Shown: in pieces, positions 57,016 through 64,000 of the stretch
How positions within the stretch are numbered: the stretch's first letter is position 1
Layout: each line of letters starts with the position of its first letter
NCBI RefSeq assembly: GCF_004363245.1
Contig: NZ_SNYV01000011.1
Location: 1,054,001-1,118,000, forward strand
DNA: 64,000 bases
Reading direction: 5' to 3'
Origin: Sphingobacterium yanglingense
Lineage (GTDB): Bacteria > Bacteroidota > Bacteroidia > Sphingobacteriales > Sphingobacteriaceae
Notes under the pieces: generated by a model
What the model was told of the DNA's origin: nothing
What the model saw: the letters and a program-made list of their open reading frames with translations, nothing else
Database searches by the model: none
Program-made: the position numbers and the translations under genes

Positions 57016-57160
57016 GATCTCCGTTTTTATAATTTTGAAAGCAACCCATTATGCGTTACTGTAGGTATATACAGTCGACCTGCCAAAACGTTGTCCTCAA
57101 ACAAAGAAAGGGGTAGTCTCCCCTCCTTTTACCGTACTAATACGCTACTATCCGACCTTG

Positions 57161-57424
57161 CTATCTTACACATTTGCCGTCATAGCGTACAATACCATTA
57201 AAACGTCTTGCGGGCACCTCAGCCTGTAAAACGTCATCTATGAGCAACAGCGGCGCATCTTCCGAGCCTATTACTTTGCAATGTAACATATAATCCTGCA
57301 GACTATCTGCTTTTTCCGGAAGCCAGTATGTTTCTGAATCCCGTGCTCCAACATAGGCTTTAAGGATATCATATCCTTCCATTTTAAGGTTGACCAAGAG
57401 GTCTCTAACACGTTTCTTTATCAT
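57161..57424 (-). CDS. Hypothetical small protein
   Basis: 87 residues: MIKKRVRDLLVNLKMEGYDI then an acidic middle and VRYDGKCVR at the end. Codon use looks like that of real genes here and the frame is full, but I do not recognise a family. Lies between the small membrane protein and the phytochrome on the opposite strand. Confidence 0.5.
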   Translation of the reverse strand: MIKKRVRDLLVNLKMEGYDILKAYVGARDSETYWLPEKADSLQDYMLHCKVIGSEDAPLLLIDDVLQAEVPARRFNGIVRYDGKCVR

Positions 57425-57610
57425 ATTTATCAGCTTAATTGTTGCTTTAAGAACAACTCAACGTAAAAAGAGTTCATTCATTTTAGTTTTTTGCAGAATA
57501 TTTTAACAGTACAATAGTAAAAGGGCGCTATTCATTGTTGACTTACGTCAATGCACGTTCCTTTGAAAAGTAAATAAAATAGACTATATTTAACTCTTGA
57601 AGGTCTCATT

Positions 57611-59842
57611 ATGGATAAAGTATCATTGCGCTGTGAAGATGAACCGATTCATCTTTGTGGTCGAATTCAAGAGTTTGGTTTTTTATTGGTATTTGATTCG
57701 GACCTCTCCTGCACTGCAGCAAGTGAAAACGTAGTACAGTGGCTGCGCCTCTCTGCCCAAGAGCTTTTGGGATGCGCACTATCTTCTTGCTTGGACAAGC
57801 TATCCATCTCCCCGTTTGATGTCAAGCAACTCTTTTCTTTATTTGAAAAAGATCCCTTATTCCGAGAAGTATCCGAAGTTACCATCCAAGGCACCCTCTT
57901 CTATCTCAGTATACATCAACGAGGAGGCCTATTGTACCTGGAGTTTGAGCAGTGCAATCCCTCCAAGCCGAGCAGCACCAAATTATACTCCCATGCCCGT
58001 TATCTAGACGCAGCGACAGAAAACCTTTGGTTTGCCCTGTGTGAGAGCATCTATCACGTTATTGGTTTTGACCGCGTCATGATCTACAAATTCATGGATG
58101 ATGGCAGCGGTCAGGTGATTGCAGAGAAAACTGCCGATGATATGTCTTCGTTATTAGATTATCGCTATCCCGAATCTGATATTCCGGCACAGGCCCGACA
58201 GTTGTATAGCCAGTTTATTGCGAGACATACCGTAGACGTCAATGCCGATACCTATGCGATTCTAGGCCGGGATATCGATGCGCTCGACCTCGGACGATGT
58301 AGCATACGTGCCCTATCACCAATACACTTGCAGTACCTACGTAATGCAGATGTAGCGGCCAGTGCCAGCTTTTCCATTTTGGTAGACGGACATCTGTGGG
58401 GACTGGTTGCCTGCCAGCACCGCATCCCTAGAATGATAGACCTAGGACAACGTCACCTCTGCGTATTCCTTGTCCAATACACCGTAAACAGGCATTTAGC
58501 CTATCAACGTAACTTAGATCTACAGTACAACAAGCGCATCAAAACCCTTGAATCAGATCTCAAAGAAACACTACTCGTAAATCCCGACATCCTCGCCGTC
58601 TTACGCGACCATGCAGGTCCTTTGTGCGATATGGCAGGTGCAGATGGCCTTATCATCAAGCACCCAGAAGGCACTTACCGCTATGGCTCATGTCCGAATC
58701 GGGAACATTTCGAAAACATACAGCAGGTCATTAGTCTACGCGGCACAAAAGAACTGGCTGCCTATCAGCAGCTACAAGTAGACAGTCCACAGGGCTACTT
58801 ATTTCCGGGCGTAGCGAAGGTCGATATCCTAAATATCCCAAAGCTCACCCTCTATTGGTTCCGAAAAGCAATCGAGGCAGAAGAAACCTGGGCAGGCAAT
58901 CCCGAAAAACACTACCGCTATGACACGAGTACCGGGCTGAACTACCCTTCCCCCCGCACCTCTTTTGAAGCCTGGAAACGCACCGTACAAGGGCAATCCC
59001 CTTCCTGGAAAAAGCGAGAGCTTTTATTTATGCGCAGAGTAAAGTATACCGTGCAGGACGCAGTTATGAAACGCATGTCCGAAATCCAGGTACTCAACGA
59101 AAAGCTCGTCGAACTGAACAGCACGCTCGATACCTATAGCTATACCCTGAGCCATGACCTCAAAAACCCACTTTCGGCAATCAAACTAGCTGCCCAGATC
59201 ATCCAACAGCGAAACAATCTTCCTGACGATTTTCTAAAAAAAATAAGTGGCAATGTACTTGATGCCGTCGAACTCATGTCCAGTATGATCCATCGGATTT
59301 CTGAGTTTTCAAAATCCAAGAGCTTTGACTTTACCCCGCGTATCGTCGATCCTGAGGTATTGATACATAAAATCATTGCAGACGGTAAGAAAGCCTATCC
59401 CAATGCCGCTATGGATATTAAAATCGGTACGCTCCACCCTTTCTTAGGTGAAAAGAACCTAGCCTATCAGTTATTTTCGAATGTGTTGACCAATGCCATC
59501 AAATACAGCAGTAAAAAGCAAAGTCCCAAGGTCCATATAGAGAGCCACAAAGCACACGGACATATCGTGTACCATATCATTGACAATGGTATCGGTATTC
59601 CGGCAGACGAGCTGGATACCATATTCGAAATCTTCAAACGGACGAGCAATGCAGCAGCATTTGAAGGAGCAGGCATAGGGCTTTCTATTGCCAAGCGTAT
59701 CGCCGACCGTCTCGGAGCGCAATTGGCAGTAAAGAGTGTATTAGGGTGTGAAACTATATTCATACTGAAGTTTAAAGCTAATGTAGGCGAGCCCTTAATG
59801 AACTCAAAACCGTCCATTCGTCCTCGTTTAGCAAAAGGGTGA
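57611..59842 (+). CDS. Bacteriophytochrome histidine kinase
   Basis: 743 residues: PAS (1-115), GAF (130-295), PHY (310-480), HisKA/ATPase (495-720). Biliverdin-attaching Cys8 lies in LRCEDEPIHLCGRIQ (a second Cys at 16 replaces the usual Pro). GAF has DIP at 190-192, IHLQYLRN with His239 and CQHRIP with His270; the PHY tongue has PRTSF at 448-452. Kinase boxes are YTLSHDLKNP (His515), FSNVLTNAIKYS, IIDNGIGIP and GAGIGLSIAKR. It should be a red/far-red light sensor. No heme oxygenase or fused receiver is in the window. Confidence 0.95.
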   Translation: MDKVSLRCEDEPIHLCGRIQEFGFLLVFDSDLSCTAASENVVQWLRLSAQELLGCALSSCLDKLSISPFDVKQLFSLFEKDPLFREVSEVTIQGTLFYLSIHQRGGLLYLEFEQCNPSKPSSTKLYSHARYLDAATENLWFALCESIYHVIGFDRVMIYKFMDDGSGQVIAEKTADDMSSLLDYRYPESDIPAQARQLYSQFIARHTVDVNADTYAILGRDIDALDLGRCSIRALSPIHLQYLRNADVAASASFSILVDGHLWGLVACQHRIPRMIDLGQRHLCVFLVQYTVNRHLAYQRNLDLQYNKRIKTLESDLKETLLVNPDILAVLRDHAGPLCDMAGADGLIIKHPEGTYRYGSCPNREHFENIQQVISLRGTKELAAYQQLQVDSPQGYLFPGVAKVDILNIPKLTLYWFRKAIEAEETWAGNPEKHYRYDTSTGLNYPSPRTSFEAWKRTVQGQSPSWKKRELLFMRRVKYTVQDAVMKRMSEIQVLNEKLVELNSTLDTYSYTLSHDLKNPLSAIKLAAQIIQQRNNLPDDFLKKISGNVLDAVELMSSMIHRISEFSKSKSFDFTPRIVDPEVLIHKIIADGKKAYPNAAMDIKIGTLHPFLGEKNLAYQLFSNVLTNAIKYSSKKQSPKVHIESHKAHGHIVYHIIDNGIGIPADELDTIFEIFKRTSNAAAFEGAGIGLSIAKRIADRLGAQLAVKSVLGCETIFILKFKANVGEPLMNSKPSIRPRLAKG

Positions 59843-59972
59843 TCGTCAGTCGAACAAAAAAGGACAACATTTTCATTTTCAACAACTTTATACCAAAAAA
59901 ACCAAAACAAACACCTTGGCATTGGCATGATTTGTGTCTTATATACAATACATGTACCCCTAACATTAAGCT

Positions 59973-61082
59973 ATGAAACATATTGATCTGGATTTTTTGC
60001 TGGTTTTGGAGCACATGCCCTTAGCAACCGCTATTTACGACAATTCCAATTTACGCATCGCTTATGTAAACGAGGCTATGTATAGAATGTGGTGTGTCGG
60101 TCCCGACATCATAGGAAGAGGGTTTGCAGACGTATTTCCAGGCTTTGAAAAAGAGGGGTTTGCCAGTATACTTAACAAAGTATGGGTTAGTGGCATCACC
60201 TACCGGGCGAGCGATACGCCTGCTGTGATTGTAGAAGGTAACGAAAAGCATATACGTTACTTTGACTTTGAATACAAGGCACTCCTAGACCACGCTGGCA
60301 ATACCTATGCCATACTTCACACAGCCATAGACGTAACCCAGCGTAAATTAACAGCTCATCAGCTCCTATTACAAAACGAGCATCTATCTTTTAACAACGA
60401 TCTTGAGACATTGACTTATACGCTCTCACATGATATCAAAAATCCTTTGTCCATAGCCAAAATGGGAATTTCTTACCTAAAGCAACAAAAAGATGACTCC
60501 TGCACCAGTTATCTCCAATGGTATACCATGATATCCCAGGCCCTCACTAACATCGAGAATATAATTAACCAGAGTTTGAAATTAAGTGCCGCAAGATCTA
60601 TTGCAAATACGCCAAACATAAATGACCTGACCGCTCATATCCCCACTTGGTGCGAAGAAGTCAAATTGCTTCATCCAACATTTGGAGGTAAGATAACCAC
60701 TGGGCGACTATTGCCTATTTATGGTGACCTCGGGGCTATTTATCAGATTTTCAGCAATGTCATTGGCAACGCTGTCAAATACAGCACGACTATACCGTAC
60801 CCATACGTAGAAATCTACAGCGAACAAATTGATCGAGGGGTAGTTTATTTTATTAGGGATAATGGGATTGGTATCCCTGAAAAGGACTGGGACGACATAT
60901 TCTGCAGCCACAAGCGGGGCAGCAACACAATAGAGCACCGAGGAAGCGGTATTGGCCTGTGTCTAACCCGGCGTCTTATCGAACGTTATGGTGGAACAAT
61001 TGATATCTCCAGCAAAGAAGGCAAAGGTACCTTAGTGCGTCTCTTTTTCAGTGATCCGGGGATAACCACTTTTGAAAAATAA
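59973..61082 (+). CDS. PAS-domain sensor histidine kinase
   Basis: 369 residues. One PAS domain (about 10-130, MATAIYDNSNLRIAYVNEAMYRMW-type sequence), HisKA TYTLSHDIKNPLSIAKMG (His near 150) and ATPase FSNVIGNAVKYS, IRDNGIGIPEKD, GSGIGLCLTRRLIE. Soluble. Same strand as, and 130 bases after, the phytochrome; its kinase part is closely similar to it, so duplication and possible heterodimerisation are plausible. Confidence 0.9.
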   Translation: MKHIDLDFLLVLEHMPLATAIYDNSNLRIAYVNEAMYRMWCVGPDIIGRGFADVFPGFEKEGFASILNKVWVSGITYRASDTPAVIVEGNEKHIRYFDFEYKALLDHAGNTYAILHTAIDVTQRKLTAHQLLLQNEHLSFNNDLETLTYTLSHDIKNPLSIAKMGISYLKQQKDDSCTSYLQWYTMISQALTNIENIINQSLKLSAARSIANTPNINDLTAHIPTWCEEVKLLHPTFGGKITTGRLLPIYGDLGAIYQIFSNVIGNAVKYSTTIPYPYVEIYSEQIDRGVVYFIRDNGIGIPEKDWDDIFCSHKRGSNTIEHRGSGIGLCLTRRLIERYGGTIDISSKEGKGTLVRLFFSDPGITTFEK

Positions 61083-61089
61083 ACAAAAA

Positions 61090-61163
61090 TAGGCCACCTT
61101 CGATTCTTCTTTTTAATGTACTGCGTAAAACAAAAATAGAAGCGAATATCAGGTGACCTATAG
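61090..61163. terminator. Possible bidirectional terminator
   Basis: TAGGCCACCT and AGGTGACCTA with nested TTCG/CGAA and TTCT/AGAA pairs make a long imperfect hairpin between the convergent kinase and DUF892 genes. Confidence 0.4.
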
Positions 61164-61173
61164 GGGTTGTACG

Positions 61174-61806
61174 TTATTCTGCTTTTGAATTCAGATTAGT
61201 ATCTGCCAAACCAGTTAGCAGCTCATCGCACTTCTTCTCTTCTTTCAATGTCTGCAGCAATAGTTTCAATGCTTTTTCGAGCTCCAATACCTTTGCAAAT
61301 GCAGCTAGCGTACCATAGGTCGCTATTTCGTAATGCTCTACCTTCTGTGCAGCTGCAATGATGCCGGCGTCGCGAACAGCCCCCACCTCGGTTTCCTCCA
61401 TGATACTCTTTCCCTCTTCTATCAGACCGGCCATGGCATCGCATTTCTCTGCTTTCGCCTTTTGCCCCATACTTTCAAAGCATTGTTCCAATCGCTGTAC
61501 ATGCATTTCTGTTTCTTGGATATGCTGTGTAATGGCTTTTTTCAACCGTTCAGAAGTTGCATTTTTCTCCATTTTTGGCAATGCTTTCAGCAATTCTTTC
61601 TCCGCCCAGAATATATCCTTCAGTCCATCTTCAAATAAATCCTTTAGGTTCTTTGCAGCGCCTGATTTAGCCTTTTCCTTTTGCCCTGCTGCCTTTACAG
61701 CTGATGTTGCACTTGTTGATGCAGTCTTCGCTTTAGCCTCTGTGGCCGAATCGCTTGTCGAAACCTTTGTTTGGTTTTTTGTTGGGGTCTTTGTTGTCGT
61801 AGCCAT
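61174..61806 (-). CDS. DUF892 ferritin-like protein (YciE/YciF family)
   Basis: 210 residues: a Thr/Ala/Lys-rich disordered N-terminus (1-48) and a four-helix ferritin-like core (50-200) starting AKNLKDLFEDGLKDIFWAEKELLKALPKM, with EETEVGAVRDAGIIAAAQKVEHYEIATYG. Acidic and His residues could bind two metals. YciF-type proteins are stress-induced; activity unsettled. The basic N-terminus may bind DNA or membranes, which is inference. Confidence 0.92.
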   Translation of the reverse strand: MATTTKTPTKNQTKVSTSDSATEAKAKTASTSATSAVKAAGQKEKAKSGAAKNLKDLFEDGLKDIFWAEKELLKALPKMEKNATSERLKKAITQHIQETEMHVQRLEQCFESMGQKAKAEKCDAMAGLIEEGKSIMEETEVGAVRDAGIIAAAQKVEHYEIATYGTLAAFAKVLELEKALKLLLQTLKEEKKCDELLTGLADTNLNSKAE

Positions 61807-61923
61807 AGTTCTCGATGTTTAATTTTTTAACACTTATCATTACTTAGAGAACACCTAGTTGGCCTTAGCGTTGAGCCGGTCGAATCAAATCCGTATTATT
61901 TGCATAGGATTACGTACAAACAC

Positions 61924-62907
61924 CTACATTTTATCCCGATTTCCCTTTGCTTTGTCGGCATCTGTCAATGGAGCTGGTGGCACCACATTCACCTCGCGTT
62001 CTATCTCCCTCACCTCTACATAAACCGCAAATTCGGAAGGCTGTATTGGTGTACCTTTGACAATCGCATACTCCCGTGTATACACTGCTCCAAAGTAGAG
62101 TATCGCCGATGTATAATACACCCACAGCAGGATAAGTACAATGGCACTGGCTGTTCCGTACGTGCTCTCGGTATCTGAATTTCCGATATACAGGCCGATC
62201 AGGAAATGGCCGATCACAAAGAGTACTGCGGTAAACAGGGCACCCGACCGTACGGTACGCCATTTGATATTGACGTCCGGCAGCACCTTAAATACAATAC
62301 AGAACATGAGGAATATAATTCCGAAAGACACCAAGAAATTAATCCCATTAAAAAGTTGCACTGACGTGTCTGGGAAGAAACGCTGCAAGCGGTCCGTCAG
62401 CGCCATCACGATACCATTTACGATCAATGTGACCATCAATAAAAAGCCTAGCCCGATTACAAGCGAGGAGGATAATAAACGGTCCTTTACAATCTTGAGC
62501 CACCCTTTCTTAACCTTGGGTCGCACATGCCATATATTATTAATAGAATTCTGAATATCACCAAATACCGTCGTAGCTCCTATCAATAAGGTCACCACAC
62601 TAATGATCAGCGCCATATTCGACTTGCCGGAGAGCGAAAGGTTTTTGATAATATCCTGTACCTGCAGGGCAACGCTACTGCCAATCAATCCCCTGAGTTC
62701 CGTAAATACCCTTCCCTGAATCGCCTCCTCACCCAAAAATATACCGGCCAGCGAAATCATCAGCACCAAAATGGGCCCTACTGAAAAGACCGTGTAATAC
62801 GCCAGGGAAGCACTGTACTTGAGCGCCGACTCGTTCATAAATCCGAGTACTGTATTCTTTAAGATCGTAAAATGCGTCTTGATTATATTCTTATGTTCTT
62901 TTGCCAT
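61924..62907 (-). CDS. YihY/BrkB-family inner membrane protein
   Basis: 327 residues with about six helices. Family features: SLAYYTVFSVGPILVLMIS, LLIGATTVFGDIQNSINNIW, and YGTASAIVLILLWVYYTSAILYFGAVYTREYA. Once called ribonuclease BN, but it is a membrane protein of unknown role. C-terminus is a hydrophilic tail. Adjacent to DUF202 and DUF421 membrane proteins. Confidence 0.92.
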   Translation of the reverse strand: MAKEHKNIIKTHFTILKNTVLGFMNESALKYSASLAYYTVFSVGPILVLMISLAGIFLGEEAIQGRVFTELRGLIGSSVALQVQDIIKNLSLSGKSNMALIISVVTLLIGATTVFGDIQNSINNIWHVRPKVKKGWLKIVKDRLLSSSLVIGLGFLLMVTLIVNGIVMALTDRLQRFFPDTSVQLFNGINFLVSFGIIFLMFCIVFKVLPDVNIKWRTVRSGALFTAVLFVIGHFLIGLYIGNSDTESTYGTASAIVLILLWVYYTSAILYFGAVYTREYAIVKGTPIQPSEFAVYVEVREIEREVNVVPPAPLTDADKAKGNRDKM

Positions 62908-62966
62908 AATTATTCCAGGTATGTCATTTACAGAACCATTAAAAGCCCTGAATAGTTCACTAACAG

Positions 62967-63350
62967 TTAAAAACTATCAATGAGGTACCAGCTCAGGATA
63001 AAACCAATCACAGCAACCAGGATGGCTAGTACGCTGATGATCGACGAACGAGGCATAAACTCCCCCTCCTCGATTTGTTTGCCTATCTTACGGTACTTGA
63101 GGTAGGCCAATAGTGCTGTAACAGCCCCGATAATAACAATTGCCGTCCCCACCTCGCTGGAGTAGCCGTGAGGAGCAAGCTCGCTCTGCTGCGGGCTCAG
63201 CATAGCTGTAATCTGTCGCATGAACAGCGAAAACTTGACGACCACAAAGCCAAATCCCATAATCCCTAAACTGGTACGTATCCAGGCCAGAAACGTACGT
63301 TCGTTGGCCAGGTGGTCGTTTACCTTCTTTGAACTGTTACTTTCTTTCAT
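62967..63350 (-). CDS. DUF202 (YidH-type) membrane protein
   Basis: 127 residues. DHLANERTFLAWIRTSLGIMGFGFVVVKFS is the DUF202 start, with three helices in total and a C-terminal helix SIISVLAILVAVIGFILSWYL. Function unknown; seen in other bacteria near stress and membrane genes. Confidence 0.9.
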   Translation of the reverse strand: MKESNSSKKVNDHLANERTFLAWIRTSLGIMGFGFVVVKFSLFMRQITAMLSPQQSELAPHGYSSEVGTAIVIIGAVTALLAYLKYRKIGKQIEEGEFMPRSSIISVLAILVAVIGFILSWYLIDSF

Positions 63351-63392
63351 ATAATATCTAATATCTATTTTTGCTTAAATCAAAAAGGAGCA

Positions 63393-64000
63393 TTAGGCAT
63401 ATCGCGCTGTATTCAGCGCCTTTGCCCAATTTTTCTTGTGGCAACGCATACATCCTCGGGACTCGTTGATAATATGCGCTAGCACATAGCCACAATACAT
63501 ACAGGCAAACGGCCCCTCCGTAGTACAGACATTTACTTTTTTATACGATGCCGGAAACAAGGGCAGTCCGTACCTCACCTGTTCATCCGGATAAAACAGC
63601 ACGCTCAAGGTTCCATCCACCTCCAGTACCGCATCACGTACCTGTCCCAGATGCTCCACATTGAGATTGCGCAGCTCCGCAAAAAACTCCATTTTGGAAA
63701 AGTTATTATCCTCTTCATGCTGCAGATCGAATGTACCGTCCTTTACGACAGACAACACCTTACCTTCCAGTACATGGGTCAGTTTTTCTGAACGGGATGC
63801 CAGCCAGGTAATGGTTTTATATATCAGCATGACACAAGCAAAGACAATGACTGCATACACAATCGGTAGATCTTTCTGAAACATCGGATCTCCTGCTGCC
63901 GAGCCTAGGCTAATGATGATAGCCACTTCAAAAACTGTCAGCTGGCGTACTCCCCGTCTTCCTGACAGCCGGAGGATAGTTAGTATCAGTACAAACATGA
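63393..64000 (-). CDS. DUF421 (YetF-type) membrane protein, N-terminus cut by the window edge
   Basis: At least 201 residues. Two helices and the YetF linker LRLSGRRGVRQLTVFEVAIIISLGSAAGDPMF, then a cytoplasmic domain with MEFFAELRNLNVEHLGQVRDAVLEVDGTLSVLF. A C-terminal Cys-rich end (ACMYCGYVL, GCMRCHKK) looks like a zinc-ribbon and is an addition to the usual family. A normal DUF421 protein has about 25 more N-terminal residues, so the start lies beyond base 64000. Confidence 0.85.
   Translation of the reverse strand, partial: MFVLILTILRLSGRRGVRQLTVFEVAIIISLGSAAGDPMFQKDLPIVYAVIVFACVMLIYKTITWLASRSEKLTHVLEGKVLSVVKDGTFDLQHEEDNNFSKMEFFAELRNLNVEHLGQVRDAVLEVDGTLSVLFYPDEQVRYGLPLFPASYKKVNVCTTEGPFACMYCGYVLAHIINESRGCMRCHKKNWAKALNTARYA

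Noticed and set aside
1..64000. tRNA or rRNA genes, insertion sequences, prophage
   Set aside because: No cloverleaf-like sequence, transposase, integrase or phage structural gene was seen; the gene content is chromosomal throughout.

Overview
The window is an ordinary chromosomal stretch from a Bacteroidota bacterium, most likely a Sphingobacterium-like member of the Sphingobacteriaceae. The pointers are TAnnTTTG-type promoter elements close to start codons, weak Shine-Dalgarno signals, a three-gene SdhCAB of the Bacteroidota type, FabG/Mqo/IspE of that lineage, and many small Lys-rich or lipoprotein genes. I see no rRNA, tRNA, insertion sequence, prophage or CRISPR array. The assignment to a genus is inference.

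The first part (1-20 kb) is mostly housekeeping: the end of aspartate kinase, an RNA-methyltransferase-like protein, a luciferase-like flavoprotein, a thiamin-pyrophosphate riboswitch driving a PnuC-family (PnuT) transporter that is translationally coupled to an acyl-CoA-dehydrogenase-like flavoprotein, malate:quinone oxidoreductase, a CBS protein, FabG, an 11-copy 42-bp tandem repeat, a LuxE-like protein, a zinc peptidase, PhnA, a split YeeE/YedE thiosulfate uptake pair with a cysteine-rich Crp-type regulator, a hybrid histidine kinase, IspE and a DEAD-box helicase. At 19.26-19.35 kb a palindrome-overlapped promoter and a terminator with no gene between them suggest a small RNA.

From 25.6 down to 19.5 kb a minus-strand operon joins an outer-membrane porin, a DASS-type dicarboxylate symporter and SdhC-SdhA-SdhB: apparently one unit to import and oxidise (or excrete and make) succinate-type acids.

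From about 26 kb to the right edge the window becomes a dense stress-survival neighbourhood. It holds three ECF sigma factors without adjacent anti-sigma genes (two are close paralogues with matching divergent promoter regions), a response regulator paired with a degenerate histidine kinase, an OtsA-OtsB fusion for trehalose with a GH15 hydrolase, a GH130 phosphorylase-like enzyme and a glycosyltransferase fused to an alpha-toroid domain, topoisomerase IB, Ku and three-domain LigD (non-homologous end joining), a large catalase, DJ-1/PfpI protein, DUF4142, DUF2383 and DUF892 helical-bundle proteins, YihY, DUF202 and DUF421 membrane proteins, a fatty acid desaturase, a bacteriophytochrome and further PAS histidine kinases. 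A GGGTATT box recurs in several intergenic regions here and may be the binding element of one of the sigma factors. The most interesting candidates for follow-up are this sigma-factor/GGGTATT regulon, the pseudo-histidine kinase, the riboswitch-controlled flavoprotein, the 42-bp repeat, and the orphan promoter-terminator unit.
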